From Desulfovibrio psychrotolerans (GTDB lineage Bacteria > Desulfobacterota > Desulfovibrionia > Desulfovibrionales > Desulfovibrionaceae): a DNA stretch of 64,000 nucleotides. Positions 22,644-31,741 of the stretch are shown piece after piece. Position 1 is the first letter of the stretch; each line of letters starts with the position of its first letter. The translations under genes and the position numbers were made by a program. The notes under the pieces were generated by a model. The model worked only from the letters and a program-made list of their open reading frames with translations. It did not search any database and was not told the DNA's origin. The stretch lies in NCBI RefSeq assembly GCF_013340305.1, contig NZ_BLVP01000007.1:62001-126000 (forward strand), in the 5' to 3' direction.

Positions 22644-23432
22644 ATGTTTATTGATGTGCACACTCACGCCTTCCACCCCAAAATAGCCGACAAGGTGCTC
22701 CTTCAACTGGAGGAACACTACGGCATTCGGGGCGTTGGCAACGGCACGGTTGAAGACCTGCTGGCGCGCGCCGCCTCGGCAGGACTGGACCGCGTGGTGG
22801 TGCACTCCGCCGCCACGGCGGCTGCGCAGGTTATCCCCGCCAACAACTTTGCTCTGTCACTCAAAGAAGCCCACCCGGCGGTCATCCCCTTCGGCACCCT
22901 GCACCCGGATTTTGAAGACTGGGAATGCCAGTTGGAACGGCTGCGCACGCGGGGCATTACCGGGCTGAAGCTGCACCCGGAGTTTCAGGGCTTCCGGCTG
23001 GATGACCCGCGTCTGCACCCCATCATCGAAGCGGCACAGGAACACTTTCTGTTCATGGTGCACATAGGCGACACCCTGCCCCCGGACGAGAACCCATCCT
23101 GCCCCTACAAGCTTGCCCGGCTCATGGACCTGTTTCCCCGCGCCCGGTTCATCGCCGCGCACATGGGCGGCTACCTGCACTGGCGACATGCCCTTCGCAG
23201 CATCATCGGCAAAGAGGTGTACATAGACACCTCAAGCTCGCTCACGTTCATGGATGACGACACCCTGCGCGCCATATGGCGCACCCATCCGCGCGACCGC
23301 GTCCTGTTCGGCTCGGACTACCCCCTCTTCGACCCTGCGGATGAAATGCGAATGCTGCGCAGACGGCTCGCCCTGTCGGACACAGAGCTGGAAACACTGC
23401 TGCTCAACGGTGCCACCGCGCTGGGACTGTAG
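22644..23432 (+). CDS. amidohydrolase-family metal-dependent hydrolase
   Basis: 262 residues. The TIM-barrel amidohydrolase (family 2) pattern is clear: N-terminal DVHTHAFHPK (HxH metal ligands, residues 4-13), GLKLHPEFQGF in mid-protein, MVHIGDT, IAAHMGGY (His ligand) and VLFGSDYPLF (Asp ligand, about residue 223). It would hydrolyse or decarboxylate a small substrate, not identifiable here. The ATG at 22644 starts directly at the barrel. It is a monocistronic gene upstream of the convergent FTR unit. Confidence 0.85.
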   Translation: MFIDVHTHAFHPKIADKVLLQLEEHYGIRGVGNGTVEDLLARAASAGLDRVVVHSAATAAAQVIPANNFALSLKEAHPAVIPFGTLHPDFEDWECQLERLRTRGITGLKLHPEFQGFRLDDPRLHPIIEAAQEHFLFMVHIGDTLPPDENPSCPYKLARLMDLFPRARFIAAHMGGYLHWRHALRSIIGKEVYIDTSSSLTFMDDDTLRAIWRTHPRDRVLFGSDYPLFDPADEMRMLRRRLALSDTELETLLLNGATALGL

Positions 23433-23559
23433 CGCGGAATACCGCGCCTTGCGTCCCGCTGGGCCACCCCGCCATGTGGATGCCTATCACCCGGAACACG
23501 AGGCACCCTCACCGAAAAAACACGAAAACAGCCCGACGACAGCCTTACGACAGCCCGAC

Positions 23560-23597
23560 AAAAAAACACCCCGCACGGTACTCACCAGCGGGGTGTT
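23560..23597 (-). terminator. intrinsic terminator of the ftrB-like unit
   Basis: AACACCCCGC (23565-23574) pairs with GCGGGGTGTT (23588-23597) across a 13-base loop. Read leftward it ends in a T-run (A's at 23560-23566). Confidence 0.88.
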
Positions 23598-23627
23598 CTG
23601 CTTCCATTTGCGGCAGCAGGGGAAAAA

Positions 23628-23972
23628 TCAGCCCAGAATCTTCTCGGGCGGGCGGCGTTCCGGCACCACAATGGCGGTATCTTCGCGCTCGTTCACCTCT
23701 GCGGTGACATACAGACCGCAGAAGCACGCGCCATATTCCTTCATGTCCGCATCGCGGTATTCGCAGGGACAGACAATATCGCGGTCGGCTTCAAAGGTGC
23801 CGTTGGGCAGCCGGCAGGGGCACGCCATGTAGCCGTATTGCTCCCTGCACACCAGCAGGCTTTCCAGCAGGGGCATGGTCATGGTCATGTCCTTGTTGAA
23901 GAAATACCCCTTGGGCTCCTGAATCTTCTTGAGCATGGTATACAGCTCTTCGGCGGTCATCTGCTTGGTCAT
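23628..23972 (-). CDS. ferredoxin-thioredoxin reductase catalytic subunit (FTR beta)
   Basis: 114 residues. The [4Fe-4S] and redox-disulfide pattern CPC (ACPCRLPNGTF), CPC (VCPCEYRD) and CFC (GACFCGLYV) matches FTR beta, with a C-F-C where plants have C-H-C. The enzyme passes electrons from ferredoxin to a thioredoxin-like disulfide. ATG 23972 overlaps the glutaredoxin-like stop (ATGA), so the pair is coupled and the neighbour is the probable substrate. No FTR variable (alpha) subunit is present, as in other anaerobes. Confidence 0.9.
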   Translation of the reverse strand: MTKQMTAEELYTMLKKIQEPKGYFFNKDMTMTMPLLESLLVCREQYGYMACPCRLPNGTFEADRDIVCPCEYRDADMKEYGACFCGLYVTAEVNEREDTAIVVPERRPPEKILG

Positions 23973-24232
23973 AGGTCCAGTGCCTCCTGCAATTCTTCTT
24001 TCTGGAATCCCACGATAACGCACACGCCCTCGTCCACCAGAATGGTGGGGAACGAGAGCTTGGGGTTGTGCTTCTTTATGCGTTCAATGGTTTCCTTGCG
24101 TTCGTCCCCGGTCAGCTGGTCCACAAAGACCACATCGAAGGGAATGCCGTTGTCTTCCAGAAATTGCTTCGCCTTCTTGCAATGAATGCAGGTGGAAAGC
24201 GCGAAAAGCGTGACTTTGCAGTTCTTTGCCAT
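23969..24232 (-). CDS. glutaredoxin/thioredoxin-like redox protein (CIHC)
   Basis: 87 residues with a thioredoxin fold: VTLFALSTCIHCKKAKQFL contains the active-site CIHC (about residues 15-18), and the cis-Pro lies in LSFPTILVDEG. The second half has GFQKEELQEAL, the usual final helix. ATG 24232 is preceded by a GGGGATA-type site and is the first sensible start; the longer frame adds only 16 residues. Coupled to FTR beta, it is the likely acceptor of ferredoxin-derived electrons. Confidence 0.88.
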   Translation of the reverse strand: MAKNCKVTLFALSTCIHCKKAKQFLEDNGIPFDVVFVDQLTGDERKETIERIKKHNPKLSFPTILVDEGVCVIVGFQKEELQEALDL

Positions 24233-24362
24233 AGGTATCCCCTTACGAAAGTGTTCAATGTTCCGCCAGCATAGCAGCACTGCGCCGCAATGACAACGCG
24301 AACCGACAGGCGAACAGACAGTATATCGGGCATGCTTACCGACAGGCTATCGGGCACTCCTG

Positions 24363-24860
24363 TCAGTTCTGCACCTGCACGGCAATCTCCCGTGCCAGCA
24401 GGCGTATGGCTTCCTCATGGGTCACGGCTTCACGCGTATACCGGGAGCCGGTTTCCGTATTTTCAATCTCTATGAGAAACCGCTCGTACTGTGCCATTTC
24501 GGAACCCAGCTCATCAGGACTGCCGTCCACAGAAAAGCTCGCCAGTTGATACGTTACCGTAAGCACCGCCCTGTCCAGCCGCAGCCGCACGGCATCATCC
24601 GTCTCTTCCACGGCAAACCGCTGCGCCGCCAGCAGCGAGGCGTTCATCTCCCGCACAGCCTTGCGCACGGGCACAAGCCGCTCCATGGCACGGGCGCGCA
24701 CACGTTGCAGGTTTTCCTGAATGCGCTGCGTCCGCCTGCGCCGCTCGTCCAGCTCTTCCTGCAAAATGGCGCGTGGCGAACGGAGCCTTCGCGCCAGTTC
24801 ACGCCCCAGAAAATACAGCGCCGCCAGAACCAGAACGCCGAACACCAAATTTATGTACAT
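24363..24860 (-). CDS. membrane-anchored coiled-coil protein of unknown function
   Basis: 165 residues from ATG 24860 (CAGGAG site; frame opens at 24896). One N-terminal membrane helix (INLVFGVLVLAALYFLG) is followed by about 60 residues of Arg/Glu/Gln-rich coiled coil (ELDERRRRTQRIQENLQRV). An acidic C-terminal domain then begins near FAVEETDDAVRLRLDRAV. The topology suggests a cytoplasmic domain tethered to the inner membrane. I do not recognise the family. It lies alone, leftward, between the glutaredoxin unit and the EF-G-like gene. Confidence 0.68.
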   Translation of the reverse strand: MYINLVFGVLVLAALYFLGRELARRLRSPRAILQEELDERRRRTQRIQENLQRVRARAMERLVPVRKAVREMNASLLAAQRFAVEETDDAVRLRLDRAVLTVTYQLASFSVDGSPDELGSEMAQYERFLIEIENTETGSRYTREAVTHEEAIRLLAREIAVQVQN

Positions 24861-25220
24861 ACATACTCCTGCAATTATTACGGCAACATCATCCAACAGT
24901 TACTCCCCCGGGTCAACAGGCTTGCAGAACATGGAAGCCCCGCTTCAGACCGCTGCCGTGCCCGCAGCGTTGTCCATAGGTTTGGCTCCAGTTTGGGCAC
25001 AGCCTTGGCGTAGCGGCGGGCTGTTCTGTTTGTTCGCCCAATCCGGCCGGTTTAGAAACGGGGTTGACAACTAGGTTCAGCTTCTTCAATGTGGCATCAT
25101 CGGGAAAAGTCGGAGGGCACGCCGCACAGTTTTCCCCTCCGCGCGGATTCGCAATGGACCACACGCCCGCATGCCCACGGGGCAGGGCACAATTTCGTCC
25201 AAACCGTAAGGGAGAGGTTT

Positions 25221-27281
25221 ATGTCCAAAGCAGTGGAGACCCAGAGAACCTATGCACTTGTAGGCACCGGAGGTTGTGGCAAGACCTCGCTGGCTGAAAT
25301 GCTGCTCTTTCAGTCCGGCGTGGTCAGCCGACTCGGAAAAGTCGAGGAGGGCACCACCACCCTCGACTACGAACCCGAGGAGGTAAAGCGCCGCGGCTCC
25401 ATCCAACCCGGATTCGCCACCTTCGAGTGGCAGAAGAACCGTCACTTCCTCATAGACACCCCCGGCGACAACAACTTCATCGGCGACATCCAGTACCTGC
25501 TCACGGGTGCGGATGCCGCCGTTTTCGTTGTGGACGCCGTGGACGGGGTGCGCCCGCTCACCAAACGGCTGTGGAACTACGTGAAGGAAGGCGGGCTGCC
25601 CGCCATGGTCTTCGTCAACAAGATGGACCGCGACAGGGCAGACTTTGATATGGCCTTTAACGGCCTCTCCTCCATTCTGGGCATGCGCCCCGTGCTGCTG
25701 TACATACCCATCGGCTCCAAACAGGAATTTTCCGGCCTCGTGGATGTGCTGGGCAACAAGGCCATCCTCTTCGGGGCAGACGGCAAATGGACCGAAGGCC
25801 CCGTCCCCGCCGACATGGAAGACGAACTTTCCATGCTGCGTGAGACAACGGTTGAGAACATCGCGGAAAGCGATGAAGAACTCATGGAAAAATATCTTGA
25901 GACAGGCGAACTTTCGGAAGAAGAAATAGCCCACGGCCTGCGCAAGGGCGTGCTTTCCGGCGATCTTGTTCCCGTGGTTCCCGGCTCGTCGCTGGAAAAC
26001 CGGGGGGGCGCGCAGTTGCTGAACGCCATCCAGACCCTGTTCCCCTCTGCGCAGGACCATGCGCCGTGGAAAAACGAACAGGGCGAATCCCGCGCCAGTG
26101 ATGCGGATGCCCCGTTAAGCCTGTTCGCCTTTAAAACCCTTGCAGACCCCTTTGCGGGCCAGCTTTCCGTAATGCGCGTGCTTTCCGGAACCCTGAACGG
26201 AGAAACGGGGCTGCGCAACGTAAACAAGGGCGAATCGGAACGCATAGGCACGCCCCTGTTCATGGTGGGCAAGGAAACCTCGCCCGCGCGCGGCGGGGTG
26301 GGCCCCGGCGCCATCATCGCCCTGCCCAAGCTCAAGTTCACCAAAACAGGCGACACCCTCGCCGAGGAAAAGAATCCCTTCCAGCTTGCTGTTCCCGCGC
26401 TTCCTCCGCGCCTTATCTCCTACGCTCTGGCTCCCAAAGAAAAGGGCGATGAAGACAAGGTATACGCTGCCGTACACCGGCTGCTTGACGAAGATATCAC
26501 GCTGCACCTCGGCCGGTCAGGGGAGTCCAGCGACATCCTGCTTTCCGGCATGGGACAGATGCATATAGAAACCAGCGTGGAAAAGGCCATGCGCCGCTAC
26601 AAGTGCGAGATTCTGCTGAAAACCCCCAAGGTGCCCTACAAGGAAACCCTCAAGGGCAAGGCGCAGGTGCAGGGCCGCCACAAAAAGCAGTCCGGCGGAC
26701 GCGGCCAGTTCGGTGACTGCTGGGTGGAGATAGAAGGCATGCCCCACGGCTTCGGCTACGAGTTTGAAGACGCCATCGTGGGTGGCGTTATCCCCCGCCA
26801 GTATATCCCCGCCGTGGATAAGGGCATTCAGGAATCAGCACATCGCGGGTTCCTTGCGGGCTACCCGCTGGTAGACTTCCGCGCCAAGCTCTACGACGGC
26901 TCGTACCACAACGTGGACTCCTCCGAAATGGCGTTCAAAATCGCCGGCTCGCTGGCGCTCAAGGCAGCCATGGAAAAGGTTAAGCCCGCGCTGCTGGAAC
27001 CCATTGTCCTGCTTTCCGTGCAGATTCCGGACGAGTACATGGGCGATGTCATAGGCGACCTTTCCTCCCGCCGCGGCAAGGTGCTGGGTTCCGATTCGCA
27101 GGCAGGCATAACGGAGATTAAAGCCCATGTGCCCATGAACGAGGTGCTGCGCTACGCACCGGATCTGCGCTCCATGACCGGCGGTCAGGGCGTGTTCACC
27201 ATGGAGCTTACCCACTACGAAGAAGCCCCGCCGCCCGTTGTGGACAAGGTGGTGGCGGAATATCAGGCATCACGCGAATAA
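25221..27281 (+). CDS. elongation factor G-like GTPase (EF-G paralogue)
   Basis: 686 residues, EF-G sized. G1 is GTGGCGKTSL (about residue 14), the switch region GTTTLDYEPEEVKRRGSI, G3 IDTPGDNNF and G4 VFVNKMDRD. Domains II-V follow: DPFAGQLSVMRVLSGTL, GMGQMHIETSVEKAMRRY, GGRGQFGDCWVEIE and LSSRRGKVLG. G1 is diverged from canonical EF-G (AHIDAGKTT), so this is likely the second, EF-G2-type factor, whose role (translocation, recycling or stress) varies between species. It is monocistronic with a GGGAGAGG ribosome site and a terminator after it. Confidence 0.88.
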   Translation: MSKAVETQRTYALVGTGGCGKTSLAEMLLFQSGVVSRLGKVEEGTTTLDYEPEEVKRRGSIQPGFATFEWQKNRHFLIDTPGDNNFIGDIQYLLTGADAAVFVVDAVDGVRPLTKRLWNYVKEGGLPAMVFVNKMDRDRADFDMAFNGLSSILGMRPVLLYIPIGSKQEFSGLVDVLGNKAILFGADGKWTEGPVPADMEDELSMLRETTVENIAESDEELMEKYLETGELSEEEIAHGLRKGVLSGDLVPVVPGSSLENRGGAQLLNAIQTLFPSAQDHAPWKNEQGESRASDADAPLSLFAFKTLADPFAGQLSVMRVLSGTLNGETGLRNVNKGESERIGTPLFMVGKETSPARGGVGPGAIIALPKLKFTKTGDTLAEEKNPFQLAVPALPPRLISYALAPKEKGDEDKVYAAVHRLLDEDITLHLGRSGESSDILLSGMGQMHIETSVEKAMRRYKCEILLKTPKVPYKETLKGKAQVQGRHKKQSGGRGQFGDCWVEIEGMPHGFGYEFEDAIVGGVIPRQYIPAVDKGIQESAHRGFLAGYPLVDFRAKLYDGSYHNVDSSEMAFKIAGSLALKAAMEKVKPALLEPIVLLSVQIPDEYMGDVIGDLSSRRGKVLGSDSQAGITEIKAHVPMNEVLRYAPDLRSMTGGQGVFTMELTHYEEAPPPVVDKVVAEYQASRE

Positions 27282-27294
27282 CAGGATAGCAACG

Positions 27295-27322
27295 AGGCCC
27301 CGCCGGAAACGGCGGGGCCTCG
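27295..27322 (+). terminator. terminator-like hairpin after the EF-G-like gene
   Basis: GAGGCCCCGCCG-GAAA-CGGCGGGGCCTC: a 12-bp perfect stem with a GAAA tetraloop, 13 bases after the stop. No T-run follows. Confidence 0.7.
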
Positions 27323-27449
27323 ATGCATACCGGCCCGCAGATTGCCCGCCCGGTACAATACGCCCCGCCCACCATTCCTTCCTCAATCCACTTGAGGCCA
27401 CCGCCGTTTTCCGTTAGTTTGGCATACTTGACCCAAACTGGAAGGCATA

Positions 27450-28193
27450 ATGATCCGTACCCTGTGGTTTTATCTCTCGTTCCTCACGGCGACTTTCCTC
27501 CTCAGTCTCGCCACGCTGGCAGTGGGCGCGTTCGCACCCGCAGGGCCTTTGTGCGCCCGCATTGCAGCACTGTGGAGCCGCTCTGCCATCGTGCTCTCCG
27601 GCATCCGGCTGGAGGCGGACATTGCCGCCGTGCCCCCGCCCGGCAAGGGGCCCGTGGTTTTCATGGTCAACCACCAGAGCCAGTTCGATATTCCCATCGC
27701 CACCCTGCTGCTGCGGGAGCGCTATCCCGCCTTTGTGGCAAAGAAGAGCCTGTTCGACATCCCCTTCGTGGGCTGGGCGTTCCGGCTGGGAAAACACATT
27801 CCCATAGACCGCAAGAACAGCCGCAAGGCCATGAAGTCCATGGAAAACGCAGCTGCCACAGCCAAAGCGGGCCGCTCCATTGTCATCTTCCCGGAAGGCA
27901 CCCGGCAGAAGGATACCTCGCAGCTCGGGGAATTCAAGACCGGGGGCATCATCCTCGCGCTCAAGGCAGGTCTTCCCGTAGTGCCCGTGGTTCTGGAAGG
28001 CACAGGCGACATTCTGCCCAAGGGGCATGTTACCCTCAAGCGGCGGCACACCGTGCGCGTGCGCGCCCTGCCCCCCATAGATTCCTCCAGCTACGACATT
28101 AAAGAGCGCAACCGCTTCCGCGATGAATTGCACGCCCTTATGAACACCGCCTACATGGAGATGCGCGAATGCCGGACCAGCCAAACTTCCTGA
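27450..28193 (+). CDS. plsC: 1-acyl-sn-glycerol-3-phosphate acyltransferase (PlsC family)
   Basis: 247 residues. An N-terminal membrane helix (LWFYLSFLTATFLLSLATLAV) anchors the protein to the inner membrane. The acyltransferase motifs are NHQSQFD (HX4D, about residue 73), the Arg-containing GKHIPIDRKN, and FPEGTRQKD (about 148). It transfers an acyl chain to lysophosphatidic acid in phospholipid synthesis. Its 3' end overlaps the RNase J gene by 25 bases. A GGAAGG ribosome site lies close to the ATG. Confidence 0.88.
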   Translation: MIRTLWFYLSFLTATFLLSLATLAVGAFAPAGPLCARIAALWSRSAIVLSGIRLEADIAAVPPPGKGPVVFMVNHQSQFDIPIATLLLRERYPAFVAKKSLFDIPFVGWAFRLGKHIPIDRKNSRKAMKSMENAAATAKAGRSIVIFPEGTRQKDTSQLGEFKTGGIILALKAGLPVVPVVLEGTGDILPKGHVTLKRRHTVRVRALPPIDSSSYDIKERNRFRDELHALMNTAYMEMRECRTSQTS

Positions 28194-29827
28194 CGCTCAC
28201 CCCGCTGGGGGGCTATGGCGAAATCGGCATGAACTGCACCATATGGTCCACAGCCGACACCGCCGTGCTGGTGGACTGCGGGCTCATGTTCCCGGACGAC
28301 TACCTGCTCGGCATAGACGTGGTCATTCCCCAGTTCGACCACATTCTGCGGCGCAAGGACAAGGTGCGCGGCATTGTGCTCACCCACGGGCACGAAGACC
28401 ACATAGGCGCGCTGCCGTGGCTCATGCCGTGGCTGCACGTACCCATCTTCGGCTCCCGCTTCACACTGGCGCTGGTGGAACACAAGCTGCGCGAGGCAAA
28501 CCTGCTGGACCGCACGGAACTTGTGCCCGTGCATCCGGGACAGCGGCTGGTGCTGGGCGACCTGACCTTCAATTTCTTCCCCGTGTGCCACTCCATCATA
28601 GAAGGGTACGGACTCGGCGTGGAAACCCCCGTGGGCAAGGTGGTGCATACCGGCGACTTCAAGCTGGACGCCAACCCCATAGACGGGCACCACACGGACC
28701 TGGAAGCCTTCCGCCGGTTTTCGGAAGGCGGCGTGGAACTGCTGCTCTCCGACTCCACGAACATAGAGCGCGACGGCCATTCTCTGGGTGAGCGGGAAAT
28801 CCGCGATACCTTCGATGGCATATTCCGCGACGCGCAGGGGAGGGTTATCGTCACCCTGTTCTCCAGCCATATCCAGCGCATACAGGAAGTTTTCGACATC
28901 GCCTTCAAATACGGGCGCAAGGTGGCGGTTTCGGGCCGCAGCCTGCTGAACAACATAGAAATTTCCCGCGAACTGGGCTTTCTGCGCGTGCCTGCCAGCG
29001 TGTTCATAGACTCCTACGACATGCCCGACCTGCCGGACAGTGAACTGGTGCTGCTGGTCACCGGCTCGCAGGGCGAACCGCTCTCCGCGCTTTCACGCAT
29101 CACCAGAGGCGAACACCGCTCGCTGTCCATCACCCCCGGCGACACGGTCATCATGTCCTCGCGGTTCATCCCCGGCAACGCCCGCGCCATCACACGGCTC
29201 ATCAACGACATGTACCGCCTTGGCGCAGAGGTTTATTACGAAAACTTCCGCAACATCCACGCTTCAGGCCACGCCTACCGCGAGGAATTGCGCACCATGC
29301 TGGAAACCGTGCGCCCGCGCCATTTCATCCCCGTGCACGGGGAATACCGGCATCTGGTCAAGCACTGCCGCCTTGCGCACGAGTGCGGCATTCCTCCGGA
29401 AAACACCATCATTCTGGAAGACGGCGACCCCGTCACCCTGCTGCCGGACGGCATACGCCGCGAACCGCGCATCCAGCTGGAAGCCGTGCTCGTGGACGGC
29501 AAGGGCGTGGGCGACGTGGGCACCTCCGTGCTCAAAGAACGCCATCTCCTCGGCGGCGAGGGCATGGTGGTGGTCTTCCTCGTGCTGGACGAACAGATAT
29601 GGGAAATCCTGCACGGGCCGGACATCATCTCCAAAGGCTTCATCTTTGAGGCGCACTACAACCACGTGCTGGAAGACGCCAAGTGTATCGTTCTGGATAT
29701 ACTGGAAAACATGAGCCCAGGCGACATAGAAAAACTACAGGACCGCATCCGCTCCACCCTGCGCCGCTTCTTCCGGAAGGTTCTGGAACGCGACCCCGTG
29801 GTGCTTCCGGTCATCACCATGGTGTAA
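28169..29827 (+). CDS. rnj: ribonuclease J
   Basis: 552 residues, normal for RNase J. The metallo-beta-lactamase motif GIVLTHGHEDHIGALPW (HxHxDH, about 70-86), HTGDFKLDANP and SDSTNIERDG follow family order; the beta-CASP segment includes LFSSHIQRIQEV and FIPGNARAI. HASGHAYREEL and FIPVHGEYRHL complete the active site. It is a 5'-3' exo- and endonuclease in RNA maturation and decay. It starts inside plsC (25-base overlap), suggesting coupled translation. Confidence 0.92.
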   Translation: MPDQPNFLTLTPLGGYGEIGMNCTIWSTADTAVLVDCGLMFPDDYLLGIDVVIPQFDHILRRKDKVRGIVLTHGHEDHIGALPWLMPWLHVPIFGSRFTLALVEHKLREANLLDRTELVPVHPGQRLVLGDLTFNFFPVCHSIIEGYGLGVETPVGKVVHTGDFKLDANPIDGHHTDLEAFRRFSEGGVELLLSDSTNIERDGHSLGEREIRDTFDGIFRDAQGRVIVTLFSSHIQRIQEVFDIAFKYGRKVAVSGRSLLNNIEISRELGFLRVPASVFIDSYDMPDLPDSELVLLVTGSQGEPLSALSRITRGEHRSLSITPGDTVIMSSRFIPGNARAITRLINDMYRLGAEVYYENFRNIHASGHAYREELRTMLETVRPRHFIPVHGEYRHLVKHCRLAHECGIPPENTIILEDGDPVTLLPDGIRREPRIQLEAVLVDGKGVGDVGTSVLKERHLLGGEGMVVVFLVLDEQIWEILHGPDIISKGFIFEAHYNHVLEDAKCIVLDILENMSPGDIEKLQDRIRSTLRRFFRKVLERDPVVLPVITMV

Positions 29828-29939
29828 CAGGCCGTACAGTACCTTGTTCCCGCCCGGCGGCAGGAAGAATCACGGACGCTTCACCCGCCGCCTGCTGCTC
29901 ATACAGCAACCAGCCTTACGTCCCGCCGCAGGAGGAACC

Positions 29940-30722
29940 ATGCGCGTTCTCAGGGTACGATACAAAGGAGCCGCGTTCTACGCCGCCCTCACCGACAACA
30001 CCGTCCGCTGCCTCAACCCCCAGCTGGGCCTGCAAGACCCCATCCCGCTGGAAGAAATAACCGTGCTGCCCGTGGTCGCCCCGTCCAAGGTGGTCTGCGT
30101 GGGCCTGAATTACAGGGCGCACGCCGCCGAACTGGGCATGCCCGTGCCGGACGAACCGGCCTACTTCCTTAAGCCGCCGTCAGCCATCATCGGCTCCGGG
30201 CAGGCCATTCTGCTTCCGGAAACCTCCGCCCGCGTAGACTACGAGGCAGAGCTTGCCATCGTTATCGGCAGAGAAAGCAGACGCCTGCACCGCGACGACG
30301 TGCGGGAGCATATTTTCGGCTTCACCTGCGCCAATGATGTCACCGCCCGCGACCTGCAAAAAAAAGACATGATGTTCGGACGCTGCAAGGGGTTCGATAC
30401 CTTCCTTCCCATAGGTCCGTGGATAGAGACCGATGTGCCGGACCCGGACAACCTGACCATCCGTCTCATCAAGAACGGCCAAGTAATGCAGGAAGGCAGC
30501 ACCGCAGACATGCTCTTCTCTCCCTTCGACCTTGTGGCAGACCTGTCGCACATCATGACGCTGCTCCCCGGCGATGTGGTGCTCACGGGCACGCCCCCCG
30601 GCGTGGGCCCCATACAACCCGGCGATGAAGTGCGGGTAGAGGTGGAAAACATGGGCCTGCTCATCAATCCCGTGCGCGACAGTCTGGGCGGCGAAGACAC
30701 GCCCCCGCTTCCCGTGCAATAA
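29940..30722 (+). CDS. fumarylacetoacetate hydrolase (FAH)-family protein
   Basis: 260 residues. Core FAH motifs are CVGLNYRAHAAELG (about residue 57), FLKPPSAIIGSGQ, the metal-binding DYEAELAIVIG (about 101), NDVTARDLQKKD and VLTGTPPGVGP near the end. Members cut C-C bonds (acylpyruvases, oxaloacetate decarboxylases, hydratases); the exact substrate is open. A strong AGGAGGA ribosome site precedes the ATG. It is followed by the rpsB promoter region. Confidence 0.87.
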   Translation: MRVLRVRYKGAAFYAALTDNTVRCLNPQLGLQDPIPLEEITVLPVVAPSKVVCVGLNYRAHAAELGMPVPDEPAYFLKPPSAIIGSGQAILLPETSARVDYEAELAIVIGRESRRLHRDDVREHIFGFTCANDVTARDLQKKDMMFGRCKGFDTFLPIGPWIETDVPDPDNLTIRLIKNGQVMQEGSTADMLFSPFDLVADLSHIMTLLPGDVVLTGTPPGVGPIQPGDEVRVEVENMGLLINPVRDSLGGEDTPPLPVQ

Positions 30723-30778
30723 TCCCTGCCCGCAGCAGGCGGCATGCCGAAAAAATCATGCAGAATGGGCAGAAACAC

Positions 30779-30807
30779 TTGCCTATTCCCGCAAAGCGGC
30801 GTATTTA
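30779..30807 (+). promoter_or_regulatory. candidate rpsB-tsf promoter
   Basis: TTGCCT (30779-30784), 17 bases, TATTTA (30802-30807), 135 bases before the rpsB ATG. The long leader would contain the hairpin at 30856-30891. Confidence 0.45.
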
Positions 30808-30855
30808 TCCCTGCCTTTTACACAATAAGCACACTCCGAGTTTCGTCCTTGGGTG

Positions 30856-30891
30856 CCTGCAAGTAGGCGTATATACGTACCTACATGCAGG
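30856..30891 (+). promoter_or_regulatory. rpsB leader hairpin (possible S2 autoregulation site)
   Basis: CCTGCA-A-GTAGG pairs with CCTAC-A-TGCAGG (an 11-bp stem with one A-A mismatch) around a loop holding the palindrome GTATATAC. It ends 50 bases before the rpsB ATG, where leader elements controlling S2/EF-Ts are known in other bacteria. No T-run follows, so it is not a simple terminator. Confidence 0.5.
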
Positions 30892-30941
30892 TCGAGGGTC
30901 ATGGCTCGGGGTGGAAGAAAACCCATCTAAGGAGTTCGACC

Positions 30942-31721
30942 ATGACTTACGTATCAATGAAGCAGATGCTGGAAACCGGCGTCCACTTCGGCCACCAGAC
31001 CCGCCGCTGGAACCCCAAAATGCGCCCCTTCATCTTCGGTGCGCGCAACGGCATCCACATCATGGACCTGCAGCAGACCGCCAAGCTGTTCCGCCGCGCC
31101 CATGACAAAGTGGCTGAAACCGTGGCCAAGGGCGGCAAGGTAATTTTCATCGGCACCAAGCGTCAGGCGCATGAAGCCGTGCGCACCGAAGCCACCCGCT
31201 CCGGTCAGTACTTTGTGACCAACCGCTGGATGGGCGGCACGCTCACCAACTTCCAGACCATCCGCAAGTCCATAGACCGCCTGAAGAAGCTGGAAGCCAT
31301 GTTCGCAGACGGCTCCGTAAGCCGCTACCAGAAGAAGGAAATCCTGACTCTGCGCCGCGAAATGGAAAAGCTTGAGCTTACCCTCGGCGGTATCAAGGAT
31401 ATGGAACGTCTGCCGCAGATGGCTTTCATCGTGGACCCCAAGCGCGAAGAAATCGCCGTGAAGGAATGCCGCAAGCTGGGTATCCCCATCGTTGCCATTA
31501 CCGACTCCAACTGCGACCCCGACCTCATCGACTACGTCATTCCCGGCAACGATGACGCCATCCGTGCTATCAAGCTGTTTGTCGCCCACATTGCAGAAGC
31601 CTGCATGGAAGGCGCAGCCATGAGCAAGGACGGCAAGGACGCCGAACCCGAAGTGGCCATGGCCAAGGCAGCAGAAGCTGCAGAAGTAGCCGAAGCCGTT
31701 GCAGAGAAAGACGAAGAATAA
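30942..31721 (+). CDS. rpsB: 30S ribosomal protein S2
   Basis: 259 residues. It opens with [25 protein letters not shown], the S2 signature, and contains [27 protein letters not shown] and [23 protein letters not shown] in order. S2 binds late to the small subunit and is needed for initiation. An AAGGAG ribosome site lies upstream. The C-terminus has an acidic Ala/Glu tail ([19 protein letters not shown]) longer than in E. coli. It forms an operon with tsf, 20 bases downstream. Confidence 0.97.
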   Translation: MTYVSMKQMLETGVHFGHQTRRWNPKMRPFIFGARNGIHIMDLQQTAKLFRRAHDKVAETVAKGGKVIFIGTKRQAHEAVRTEATRSGQYFVTNRWMGGTLTNFQTIRKSIDRLKKLEAMFADGSVSRYQKKEILTLRREMEKLELTLGGIKDMERLPQMAFIVDPKREEIAVKECRKLGIPIVAITDSNCDPDLIDYVIPGNDDAIRAIKLFVAHIAEACMEGAAMSKDGKDAEPEVAMAKAAEAAEVAEAVAEKDEE

Positions 31722-31741
31722 TTCACCCCGGGAGAACAAGC

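Noticed and set aside
24900-25080. tRNA or other RNA gene before the EF-G-like gene
   Set aside because: No cloverleaf pairing or TTCGA loop could be drawn; the stretch looks like plain leader sequence.
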